Source: Rhizobium sp. LCM 4573
GTDB taxonomy: Bacteria > Pseudomonadota > Alphaproteobacteria > Rhizobiales > Rhizobiaceae
Direction: 5' to 3'
Length of the DNA stretch: 6,421 nucleotides
NCBI RefSeq assembly: GCF_001854865.1
Contig: NZ_MDDW01000001.1
Location: 679,469-685,889 of the forward strand
Positions 1 through 5,424 of this stretch are shown piece after piece. Each line of letters opens with the position of its first letter. The stretch's first letter is position 1. The notes beneath the pieces are model-generated. The model did not search any database, was not told the origin of the DNA, and saw only the letters and a program-made list of their open reading frames with translations. The position numbers and the translations under genes are program-made.

Positions 1-256
1 GATCGCCGATGCCGCAACCGCAGGCATGGGGCTTGCTTGGCTTCCATGCTGGCTGGTGAGGGAACGTATCCGGACGGGCAGACTCACCCTGCTCCTGCCG
101 GATGAGCCGGCATTTCCTTATGACGTCCATGCGCTTTGGCTGAAGACGCCGCATCTGCCGCGAAAAGTTCGCCTCGCCGTCGATGCGCTGGCGGCGGCCC
201 TGCCCCGGTTCATGGGCTTGAACTCGACTATTTCCGCTGCTGGTAGCGTGCCCTGA
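1..256 (+). CDS. LysR-type transcriptional regulator, C-terminal fragment (5' end outside window)
   Basis: The frame is open from base 2 and ends at TGA 254-256, giving about 84 residues. They match the end of a LysR substrate-binding (effector) domain: a 'GMGLAWLPCWLV' stretch (the family's G-x-G-[IL]-A-x-LP-x-x-L pattern), then 'GRLTLLLP', a beta strand 'DVHALWL' and a final helix 'KVRLAVDALAAAL'. The DNA-binding helix-turn-helix would lie upstream, outside the window. LysR regulators are cytoplasmic homotetramers that bind a small effector and usually control a divergent neighbour, which is also not visible here. The last 29 bases overlap, tail to tail, the 3' end of the minus-strand small membrane protein gene. 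The family call is fairly safe. Effector and targets are unknown. Confidence 0.85.
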   Translation, partial: IADAATAGMGLAWLPCWLVRERIRTGRLTLLLPDEPAFPYDVHALWLKTPHLPRKVRLAVDALAAALPRFMGLNSTISAAGSVP

Positions 257-425
257 GCCAGAAGATCAGGAAGAAGGCGAGCACCGCCGCAATGCCGAAG
301 GCGGCGGCAAGCCAGGGCGAGAACTCCGCCAGCCACAGCATGATCGGCGGCATGGCGAAGAACAGGATCAGGAAGCCTGCGAGGATGATCGCGGCCGCAA
401 TCGCCGGAGAGCGTTTTTCGGTCAT
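228..425 (-). CDS. Small two-helix membrane protein, function unknown
   Basis: This 65-residue protein has two predicted hydrophobic helices, about residues 9-32 (rich in A, I, L, F) and 38-57, joined by a short 'AEFSP' turn. A basic tail 'RARYQQRK' follows, so by the positive-inside rule both ends should face the cytoplasm. The ATG at 425 overlaps the TGA stop of the GNAT gene (ATGA, 4 nt). A purine-rich AAGGAAG at 433-439 inside the GNAT 3' end is spaced 7 nt from the ATG, so translation is probably coupled to the GNAT gene. Its own 3' end overlaps the LysR gene end by 29 nt. I do not recognise a named family. Coupled start, RBS and clear topology make it a likely real gene despite its size. 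Confidence 0.72.
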   Translation of the reverse strand: MTEKRSPAIAAAIILAGFLILFFAMPPIMLWLAEFSPWLAAAFGIAAVLAFFLIFWLRARYQQRK

Positions 426-1117
426 GCCGTGGCTTCCTTGGCGAGATCGGCCCGGATTTCCTCCAGCCGCCGTTTCTGCTGTCCCGCCCCGTCGAAATTC
501 TCCGGTGCGAGCCAGGCCTCAAACGCGGCCTTCAGGAGCGGCCATTCGCCGTCGATCATCGAGAACCAGGCCGTGTCGCGATTGGCGCCCTTGGAAATGA
601 TGTGCTGGCGGAAAACGCCCTCGAAGGTGAAGCCGTAGCGCCTGGCCGTGACCTTGCTGGCCTCGTTTTCGTTATGGCACTTCCATTCGTAGCGGCGGTA
701 GCCGAGTTCGTCGAACACATGTCTTGCCATGAGGTAATGGGCCTCGGTCGCAAGCGGCGAACGCTTCATGTCCGCCCCATGCGCGACGGAGCCCACCTCC
801 ACCACGCCGTTCTTCGGGTCGGGGCGCATGTAGCTCGCCATGCCGACAACCTTGCCGCTCGCGTTGTCGCGGAAGACGAGCGTCACGAAATCGAGGTTGG
901 CGTTCGCATTTTCGATCCAGGCGCCCAGCTCTTCCGCCCTGGTGTAATCCTGGTTCGGGAAGAATTTCAGCAGCCCGTTGATACCGGCGCCGCCACCCAG
1001 CGCATCCCAGAGCGGCTGGAGATGTTTATCCCTCTCATAGGGCTCGAGGGTGACGAAACGGCCCTTGAGGGTGACCGGAGCGGGTGCCGGGACCTTGTAG
1101 TTCTTGAGATCGCGCAT
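422..1117 (-). CDS. GNAT family N-acetyltransferase (RimJ/RimL type)
   Basis: This is a 231-residue protein of the RimJ/RimL-like (Acetyltransf_3) branch of the GNAT superfamily, which transfers acetyl from acetyl-CoA to an amine. Visible marks are the N-terminal 'LKGRFVTLEPYERDKHLQPLW' type strand-helix (about residues 17-37), the central strands 'FVTLVFR' and 'VVGMASYMR' (77-98), the strand 'GVVEVGSVAH' (104-113), and the C-terminal block 'YEWKCHNENEASKVTARRYGFTFEGVFRQH' (143-172), where N149/N151 and the following helix form part of the acetyl-CoA site. The substrate cannot be told. An upstream ATG at 1171 would add 18 residues of non-conserved sequence. I prefer the ATG at 1117 because AGAGG sits 5 nt before it and homology begins just after it. 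Its stop overlaps the start of the two-helix membrane protein. Confidence 0.88.
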   Translation of the reverse strand: MRDLKNYKVPAPAPVTLKGRFVTLEPYERDKHLQPLWDALGGGAGINGLLKFFPNQDYTRAEELGAWIENANANLDFVTLVFRDNASGKVVGMASYMRPDPKNGVVEVGSVAHGADMKRSPLATEAHYLMARHVFDELGYRRYEWKCHNENEASKVTARRYGFTFEGVFRQHIISKGANRDTAWFSMIDGEWPLLKAAFEAWLAPENFDGAGQQKRRLEEIRADLAKEATA

Positions 1118-1140
1118 GGTGGCCTCTGCTTTGGAGCCAT

Positions 1141-1252
1141 GAGGCTTAGGCCAGAGGTGCGGGAAAGGCAACGGGGAGACTGCGTAAGGTCGCCCCTCCC
1201 CAGCCCCTCCCCCTTGTGGGGAGGGGGGTTGGGGAGGGGAATGGAGGCTTAG
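1141..1252. repeat. 9-bp direct repeats flanking the G/C-rich hairpin
   Basis: GAGGCTTAG occurs exactly at 1141-1149 and again at 1244-1252, on either side of the hairpin at 1193-1239. This could be a target duplication left by a small palindromic element, or chance. The enclosed 94 bases show no terminal inverted repeats, so the mobile-element reading is weak. Confidence 0.3.
1193..1239. repeat. G/C-rich imperfect palindrome, rhizobial intergenic-repeat-like; possible terminator
   Basis: The left arm (1193-1213) consists of C tracts broken by T at 1197, A-G at 1202-1203 and T at 1208. It pairs with the right arm of G tracts (1218-1239) around a TTGT loop at 1214-1217. The pairing needs a one-base bulge, two unpaired G and one G-T pair. 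It starts 15 bases past the stop of the DUF533 gene and could end that transcript, although no T run follows, so it is not a textbook intrinsic terminator. Palindromes of this composition are widespread between genes in rhizobial genomes. Assigning it to that class is from memory. Confidence 0.6.
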
Positions 1253-1253
1253 A

Positions 1254-1967
1254 TCAAACCTTCACCTTCGCGGCCGAAACCGTCGCATCGATATGGTCGA
1301 TGAGCGCGTCGGCCAGGCCGAGGCGGCCGGCAAGCATGTCGAGATAGCCGCGTTCGACACGCGTGTCCGGATCGATGGTGAGCCTCGAAGCGGTATAGAG
1401 CTCGACTTTCTGCTCCTCGGTGCGGGCTGCGGCGACGAGCTTGTCGAGATCGACCGGGCTGGCAAGTTCCTTCTCGATGAAGGCTTCCGCTTCCGCGCCG
1501 AGATCGACCGCATGCACCTTGTCCATGATGTTCGTGCGCTCGGCCTCGTCGATATGGCCGTCGGCCTTGGCGGCCGCGATCATCGCCCGCACCAGGGTCA
1601 GCGCGAAGTCATTGGTCAGCGTCGGAGACTGGGGATGGAAGGGAGAATCTGTCGGAGGCGGCAGAAGCGGCGTCTCCGCCTGTGGCTGCGGCTGCGGCGC
1701 CGTCTGCGGCGACTGGCCCGACTGATAGTTCTTGTAGGCGAGATAGCCGAGACCCGCTATCGCCGCGAGCCCGCCCAGCCCGGCGGCATTGCCGGCGAGC
1801 TTCCGGCCTGTCTTGGTGCCGAGAACGGCGGCGAGGATCGCGCCGGTTGCCAATGGATTGTTGCGGGCAAGATCGGTGGCCTGCCCCGCCCGCTCCCGGA
1901 GCGTTCCGGAAACCCCCGGTATCTGCGAGCCGAGGAATTGGTCGAGCAGCTTCTTGGCATCAAACAT
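1254..1967 (-). CDS. DUF533 / YebE-like protein with TerB-like C-terminal domain
   Basis: This 237-residue protein has the layout of the DUF533 (E. coli YebE) family. An N-terminal 'MFDAKKLLDQFLG' helix is followed by 'NNPLATGAILAAVLGTKTGRKLAG' and a glycine/alanine-rich hydrophobic segment (about residues 61-78, 'AGLGGLAAIAGLGYLAY') that may sit in or on the membrane. A Q/P-rich linker (about 83-115) leads to an all-helical TerB-like domain (about 119-237) with the acidic loop 'KADGHIDEAER' (134-144), the place where TerB-type folds bind metal. The molecular role of this family is not established. YebE is linked with envelope stress in enterics, but that should not be carried over without evidence. 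The ATG at 1967 is supported by GGGAG at 1976-1980, 8 nt upstream. A promoter-like pair lies just upstream, so it is probably transcribed on its own. Confidence 0.86.
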   Translation of the reverse strand: MFDAKKLLDQFLGSQIPGVSGTLRERAGQATDLARNNPLATGAILAAVLGTKTGRKLAGNAAGLGGLAAIAGLGYLAYKNYQSGQSPQTAPQPQPQAETPLLPPPTDSPFHPQSPTLTNDFALTLVRAMIAAAKADGHIDEAERTNIMDKVHAVDLGAEAEAFIEKELASPVDLDKLVAAARTEEQKVELYTASRLTIDPDTRVERGYLDMLAGRLGLADALIDHIDATVSAAKVKV

Positions 1968-1995
1968 CGCGTCATCTCCCTGTTGAGGTTCCAGG

Positions 1996-2023
1996 AAGAT
2001 AGTGCGCCGATGTGAAATTACAA
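1996..2023 (-). promoter_or_regulatory. Candidate sigma70-type promoter for the DUF533 gene
   Basis: Read on the minus strand, TTGTAA (2023-2018) and TATCTT (2001-1996) are separated by 16 bases, and the -10 box ends 28 bases before the ATG at 1967. Both boxes are reasonable matches to the housekeeping consensus and lie in the only AT-richer part of the 86-bp gap between eda and this gene. It is predicted by eye only. Confidence 0.4.
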
Positions 2024-2053
2024 AGATGGGTTGCGGTCAGCCTTTAAGCGGCG

Positions 2054-2704
2054 TTAAGCCTTCAGTGCCGCCGCTTCGGAAGCGAGCTTGGTGATGCCCG
2101 CCCAGTCGCCCGCCGAGACGAGTTCCTTCGGCGCCACCCAGGAGCCGCCGACGCAGACGACGTTCGGCAGCGAAAGATAGTCGTTGGCGTTCTTGAGCGA
2201 AATGCCGCCGGTCGGGCAGAAAAGCGTGCCCGCGAGCGGCGAGGAAAGCGCCTTGAGATAGGCCGCGCCGCCGGCTTGCTCGGCGGGGAAGAATTTCAGG
2301 ACCTCGTAGCCGGCTTCGCGCAGCGTCATGACTTCGCTTGCGGTCGCGGCACCCGGTAGCAGCGGAACTTCGGAACCCTTGGCGGCATCCAGCACGCCGG
2401 GCGTGACGCCGGGGCTGACGATGAAGGTGGAGCCCGCCTTCACGGCAGCATCGAAATCGCGCGCATTGAGGATCGTGCCGGCGCCGACATTGGCGCCTTC
2501 GACTTCCGCCGCAACGGCCTTGACGGCATCCAATGCCGCCGGCGTGCGCATGGTGATTTCGATCGCCTTCAGCCCGCCCGCAACGAGCGCCCTGGCAAGC
2601 CCGACCGCCGATTTCGCGTCGTCGACAATCAGAACCGGCACCACCGGCTGCAGCTTCAGGATGGAAAGCAGCTTTTCGGTCTTGCCTTGGGTCTGGCCAG
2701 CCAT
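2054..2704 (-). CDS. eda: 2-dehydro-3-deoxy-phosphogluconate (KDPG) aldolase
   Basis: This 216-residue class I aldolase cleaves KDPG to pyruvate and glyceraldehyde 3-phosphate, the last step of the Entner-Doudoroff pathway, in the cytoplasm as a trimer. The family's active-site residues are present at a constant offset of +4 from E. coli Eda: E49 and R53 in 'IEITMRT', T77 in 'GAGT', and the Schiff-base lysine K137 in 'VLKFFPAE'. 'SPGVTP' (97-102) and the phosphate-binding 'CPTGGIS' (163-169) are also intact. Length is normal. The frame stays open far upstream over the divergent CYTH gene, but the true start is the ATG at 2704, where homology begins and GGAG lies about 8 nt upstream. It stands alone here, with no edd beside it. 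A promoter-like pair and a tandem repeat lie just upstream. Related KDPGal aldolases share the fold, so substrate preference is inferred. Confidence 0.95.
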   Translation of the reverse strand: MAGQTQGKTEKLLSILKLQPVVPVLIVDDAKSAVGLARALVAGGLKAIEITMRTPAALDAVKAVAAEVEGANVGAGTILNARDFDAAVKAGSTFIVSPGVTPGVLDAAKGSEVPLLPGAATASEVMTLREAGYEVLKFFPAEQAGGAAYLKALSSPLAGTLFCPTGGISLKNANDYLSLPNVVCVGGSWVAPKELVSAGDWAGITKLASEAAALKA

Positions 2705-2742
2705 GGCGTCGTCTCCGCTAAAACGATTGAAAACTCGGCCTG

Positions 2743-2771
2743 CAGATAGCGCGCGGCTTCGCTCTTGTCGA
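2743..2771 (-). promoter_or_regulatory. Candidate eda promoter
   Basis: On the minus strand TCGACA (2771-2766) and TATCTG (2748-2743) are exactly 17 bases apart. The -10 box lies 38 bases before the eda ATG. The -35 hexamer falls inside the first copy of the 13-bp repeat at 2764-2776, so a protein bound there could directly affect RNA polymerase. Confidence 0.4.
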
Positions 2772-2798
2772 GAAAAGCTTGGTCCCTTGTCGAGAAAA
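2764..2798. repeat. Tandem 13-bp direct repeat with 22-bp period, possible operator
   Basis: CTTGTCGAGAAAA is found exactly at 2764-2776 and 2786-2798. The 22-bp start-to-start distance is about two helical turns, so both copies present the same DNA face, as expected for cooperative binding by a regulator. A shorter match, CTTGTC, recurs at 2826-2831. The repeats lie between the divergent eda and CYTH genes and overlap the predicted eda -35. The operator role is inferred. Confidence 0.5.
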
Positions 2799-2826
2799 AA
2801 AATGCCGGTGCGGGGCAAAGCAGGGC

Positions 2827-2854
2827 TTGTCACAACCCGTCTTTGCCATAGGGT
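2827..2854 (+). promoter_or_regulatory. Candidate promoter for the CYTH-CHAD-trhO operon
   Basis: TTGTCA (2827-2832) and TAGGGT (2849-2854) are 16 bases apart and end 30 bases before the CYTH ATG. The -35 is a good match and the -10 is poor. TTGTCACAA (2827-2835) is also a short palindrome around a central C. The prediction is tentative. Confidence 0.28.
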
Positions 2855-2884
2855 AGAAAAATTCCTGACCAACGGTGGTTGCTT

Positions 2885-3382
2885 ATGGCCAAGGAAATCG
2901 AACGGAAGTTTCTGGTGAAAGGCGATGGCTGGCGGAGCGAGGCTACCTCGTCGAAGAATTTCGTCCAGGCCTATATCGCCGCCATGGACGACCGCTCGGT
3001 GCGCGTGAGATTGGTCGATGGCAAGCGCGCCACGCTGACCGTCAAGATCGGCAGCAAGTCTTTCTCGCGCGACGAATTCGAGTACGCGATCCCCTTGAGC
3101 GATGCCGAGGAACTGCTCTCCAGCGCCATCGGCATCATCCTGGAAAAGCGCCGCTACACCGTGGAGCACGAGGGTTTCATCTGGGAGGTGGACGTCTATG
3201 GCGGCGTCTATCGCGGCCTCGTCGTCGCCGAGGTGGAATTGCAGGACGAGGCGGACACTCCCGAGCTTCCCGACTGGATCGGCCGGGAAGTGACCGGCGA
3301 CGGGCGCTATTCCAACATGGTGATGGCCACCGAAAATGTCAGCGCGGAGCTGAGCCATGCCCTTTCGCGTCCGGCCCGCTAA
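2885..3382 (+). CDS. CYTH domain protein (triphosphate tunnel metalloenzyme), probable inorganic triphosphatase
   Basis: This 165-residue stand-alone CYTH protein opens with the signature ExExK (E4, E6, K8 in 'MAKEIERKFLV'). The inward-facing charged residues of the eight-stranded tunnel follow in order: R40/R42 ('SVRVRL'), K54 ('LTVKIG'), E64/E66 ('DEFEYAIP'), K88/R89 ('LEKRRYTV'), E101/D103 ('WEVDVYGG'), E116/E118 ('VAEVEL') and the C-terminal 'RYSNMVMA' (141-148). Members hydrolyse triphosphate-containing substrates with Mg or Mn. Small bacterial ones with an EIERKFL start, such as the Nitrosomonas europaea enzyme, act on tripolyphosphate, while others are class IV adenylate cyclases. I infer triphosphatase. 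The ATG at 2885 is preferred over a TTG two codons earlier because GGTGG (2874-2878) is 6 nt from it and homology starts there. It overlaps the following CHAD gene by 26 nt. Confidence 0.92.
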   Translation: MAKEIERKFLVKGDGWRSEATSSKNFVQAYIAAMDDRSVRVRLVDGKRATLTVKIGSKSFSRDEFEYAIPLSDAEELLSSAIGIILEKRRYTVEHEGFIWEVDVYGGVYRGLVVAEVELQDEADTPELPDWIGREVTGDGRYSNMVMATENVSAELSHALSRPAR

Positions 3383-4340
3383 GCCTTTCACCGAGGAATT
3401 CCGGGCAATCGCCCGGCGCCAGCTTTCCCATGCCACCGCCTTTCTGCAGGAACAGCCGGAAGGCCCTCACGAGGCCATCCACAACGCCCGCAAGAAGTTC
3501 AAGCGGCTGCGCGCCCTCTACCGGCTCATCCAACCGGACGCGAAGGAATTCCGGCGGCGAGAGAACGCCCGCATCCGCGACATGGCAGGGACGCTCTCCA
3601 CGGTGCGCGATGCGACCGCGCTCGTGGAGACGCTGAACTACCTGGCAGGCGAAGCCTCATCGCCGGAGGAATTGAAGGCGCTCGCCTTCGCCTCCAAGGT
3701 GCTGACCGAGCGCCGCGACCGGATCGCTGCCGAGGAGACGGATCTTCCGGCCAAGATCGCCGCGGCGGTTGCGGAATGCCGGGAGGCGAGCGCCGCGCTC
3801 GACGAACTTTCGCTCGAGGATTCCCCGAAAAAGACCGCGAAACGCCTCGCCAAGGCTTGGCGCAAGCAGCGGCTGCGGGCGCATGAGGCGCTCGAGGCCT
3901 GCGAGGAAAACGCCGATGCGGAGGCCTTCCACGCGCTGCGCAAGAGCGGGCAGACCTATTGGATACACCTTTCGCTTCTCAACGAAGTCTGGCCCTCCGC
4001 CATGGCTGCCAAGCAGCGGGAAGCCAAACAACTGGTCGATATCCTGGGTCACGAGCATGATCTTTCCGTGCTGACGGAGCTCGTCAACGAGAGCCCCGAG
4101 CTCTTTGGCGACAGCGACACGCTCGCCCTCCTGATCGGCGCGATCATCACCCGCCAGCAGGCGCTGCGCCGCGAAGCCCTGGAGCGCGCCGAGGAAGTAT
4201 TCGCCGACAGCGCCGCGGACGAGAGCGCATTGATCGCTGCACTCTGGGAGAAAGCTGCGACAGCGCCTCGCAGGGAGCGGGAGAAGGCAAAACGGAAGAA
4301 TTCCGGAAACGGCCAGTTGGCGCATCAGTTGCGCGGATAG
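3357..4340 (+). CDS. CHAD domain protein (polyphosphate-associated)
   Basis: This 327-residue protein is almost entirely alpha-helical and carries the conserved-histidine CHAD domain. The first repeat has '[23 protein letters not shown]' with H38, H42, K46, K47, K49, R50 and R52. The second has '[18 protein letters not shown]' with H192, R195, K196 and H204, and '[12 protein letters not shown]' with H232 and H234. These basic faces bind polyphosphate in characterised CHAD proteins. A strongly charged, probably disordered tail (about 304-327, '[10 protein letters not shown]') follows the domain. The ATG at 3357 lies inside the CYTH gene's 3' end with GGAG at 3346-3349, 7 nt upstream, so the two proteins are likely co-translated. 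CYTH and CHAD are frequently one polypeptide, so a shared polyphosphate or triphosphate role is inferred. No signal peptide is visible. Confidence 0.92.
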   Translation: MPFRVRPAKPFTEEFRAIARRQLSHATAFLQEQPEGPHEAIHNARKKFKRLRALYRLIQPDAKEFRRRENARIRDMAGTLSTVRDATALVETLNYLAGEASSPEELKALAFASKVLTERRDRIAAEETDLPAKIAAAVAECREASAALDELSLEDSPKKTAKRLAKAWRKQRLRAHEALEACEENADAEAFHALRKSGQTYWIHLSLLNEVWPSAMAAKQREAKQLVDILGHEHDLSVLTELVNESPELFGDSDTLALLIGAIITRQQALRREALERAEEVFADSAADESALIAALWEKAATAPRREREKAKRKNSGNGQLAHQLRG

Positions 4341-4346
4341 CCTTCT

Positions 4347-4361
4347 CGCTGTATTTCAGCG
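4347..4361 (+). promoter_or_regulatory. Small hairpin directly before the trhO start
   Basis: CGCTG (4347-4351) and CAGCG (4357-4361) form a perfect 5-bp stem with a TATTT loop, ending two bases before the trhO ATG. No Shine-Dalgarno sequence is visible in the 23-nt gap after the CHAD stop. The hairpin might limit translation, or the short inverted repeat may be chance. Confidence 0.25.
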
Positions 4362-4363
4362 CC

Positions 4364-5308
4364 ATGACGGACAACATTATCCAGACCCGCCCGGAAGAAA
4401 CGGGCTCCTTCCTCGTGGCCGCGCTTTATCACTTCGCGCGCTTCCCCCGCTACGAGAGCTTTCGCGCGCCCCTGCAGGACTTCTGCGACGCAAACGGCAT
4501 CAAGGGAACGCTGCTGATCGCCGCCGAAGGCATCAACGGCACTGTCGCCGGCTCCGATGAAGCGATCGCCGACCTCATAGCCTTCCTGCACGCCCAGCCG
4601 GAATTTGCGAACCTTGAGCACAAGGAGAGCCGGGCCTCGAAAATGCCCTTCCTGCGCATGAAAGTGCGCCTGAAGAAGGAGATCGTCACCATGGGCGTCG
4701 AGGGCATCGACCCCAACCGCATCGTCGGCACCTATGTGGAGCCGAAGGACTGGAACGCGCTAATCTCCGATCCGGAGACGATCGTCATCGACACCCGCAA
4801 CGACTACGAGACGGCGATCGGCATCTTCAAGGGCGCGGTCGATCCGCAGACCAAGACGTTTCGCGAGTTCCCGGACTGGGTGAAAAACAACACCGGCCTG
4901 CACAACAAGCCGAAGATCGCCATGTATTGCACTGGCGGCATACGCTGCGAGAAGGCCACCGCCTTCATGAAGGAGCAGGGCTTCGATGAGGTCTACCACC
5001 TCAAGGGGGGCATCCTGAAATACCTGGAGGAAGTGCCGGAAGAGGAAAGCCTATGGGAAGGCGCCTGCTTCGTCTTCGACGACCGCGTCTCGGTGGAGCA
5101 TGGGCTGAAGGAGGGCAATCACCGGCTCTGCCACGCCTGCCGCAACCCGATCACCGCCGAGGAGATAATCTCACCCTATTACGAGGAAGGCGTCTCCTGC
5201 AGCAATTGCTACCATAGCCGCACCGAGGAAGACCGGCTGCGGTACCGCCAGCGCCAGCATCAGATCGCGCTTGCCAAGAAGCGCGGCGAAAAGCACTTGG
5301 GAAGCTGA
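4364..5308 (+). CDS. trhO: tRNA uridine(34) hydroxylase TrhO (rhodanese-related sulfurtransferase family, YceA/UPF0176)
   Basis: This 314-residue protein is the oxygen-dependent enzyme that hydroxylates U34 of certain tRNAs to 5-hydroxyuridine, the precursor of (m)cmo5U wobble bases. An N-terminal acylphosphatase-like domain (about residues 15-115) contains '[20 protein letters not shown]' (45-64). The rhodanese domain (about 125-225) has 'VIDTRNDYE' (141-149) and the active-site loop 'CTGGIRCEK' with C189 as the catalytic cysteine and C195 nearby, then '[15 protein letters not shown]'. The C-terminal part has two Cys pairs, CHAC (256-259) and CSNC (279-282), a metal-site-like arrangement usual in this family. 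Length is typical. It sits 23 nt behind the CHAD gene, so is probably in the same operon, but its ribosome binding site is not evident. The older annotation 'rhodanese' reflects only the fold. Confidence 0.95.
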   Translation: MTDNIIQTRPEETGSFLVAALYHFARFPRYESFRAPLQDFCDANGIKGTLLIAAEGINGTVAGSDEAIADLIAFLHAQPEFANLEHKESRASKMPFLRMKVRLKKEIVTMGVEGIDPNRIVGTYVEPKDWNALISDPETIVIDTRNDYETAIGIFKGAVDPQTKTFREFPDWVKNNTGLHNKPKIAMYCTGGIRCEKATAFMKEQGFDEVYHLKGGILKYLEEVPEEESLWEGACFVFDDRVSVEHGLKEGNHRLCHACRNPITAEEIISPYYEEGVSCSNCYHSRTEEDRLRYRQRQHQIALAKKRGEKHLGS

Positions 5309-5317
5309 GGCGCTCCT

Positions 5318-5330
5318 GGGGATATGCCCC
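5318..5330 (+). terminator. Short G/C stem after trhO, possible weak terminator
   Basis: GGGG (5318-5321) can pair with CCCC (5327-5330) around an ATATG loop, ten bases past the trhO stop. There is no T run after it. By itself it is weak evidence. Confidence 0.2.
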
Positions 5331-5352
5331 CTCACCCCGTCCGGCGCTCTAT

Positions 5353-5388
5353 TTTACCCCCTCTGCCCTGCCGGGCAGAGGAGGTGAA
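5353..5388. terminator. Long hairpin between convergent trhO and GGDEF-EAL genes (repeat-like, bidirectional terminator)
   Basis: CCTCTGCCC (5360-5368) pairs perfectly with GGGCAGAGG (5373-5381) around a TGCC loop. The stem extends outward to 5353/5388 with one C-A mismatch and one G-T pair, giving 16 stacked positions. It lies 44 bases past the trhO stop and 36 past the stop of the minus-strand gene, where a shared terminator is expected. T runs are poor on both sides. The CCCCCTCTGCCCTGCCGGGC-type core resembles a palindromic repeat abundant between rhizobial genes. That resemblance is from memory. Confidence 0.55.
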
Positions 5389-5424
5389 TAAGAAGGCGAC
5401 GCCGAGCGAAGCAGGACGCATATA

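Noticed and set aside
1118..1171. Upstream ATG at 1171 adding 18 residues to the GNAT protein
   Set aside because: The added residues look non-conserved, and the downstream ATG at 1117 has AGAGG at proper spacing.
602..1252. 216-codon plus-strand frame antisense to the GNAT gene, and the similar frame at 1293-2015 antisense to the DUF533 gene
   Set aside because: Both are shadows of high third-position GC. No protein family is recognisable and the opposite-strand proteins are clear.
1680..1712. GCTGCG-type tandem repeat
   Set aside because: It encodes the Q/P-rich linker of the DUF533 protein, so it is ordinary low-complexity coding sequence rather than a separate repeat element.
2044..2059. 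TTAAGC repeated twice, 10 bp apart, across the eda stop codon
   Set aside because: It is short, partly coding, and forms no convincing hairpin. It is probably chance.
2705..3436. Open frame extending the eda reading frame 244 codons upstream on the minus strand
   Set aside because: It lies over the well-supported CYTH gene and the intergenic promoter region. Homology to KDPG aldolase begins only at the ATG at 2704, which has its own GGAG site.
3392..4306. Several AATTCCGG words within the CHAD gene
   Set aside because: They are irregularly spaced and explained by codon use.
3657..4325. 222-codon open frame antisense to the CHAD gene
   Set aside because: It is a codon-bias shadow of a high-GC gene with no recognisable domain, and the CHAD frame on the other strand has conserved motifs.
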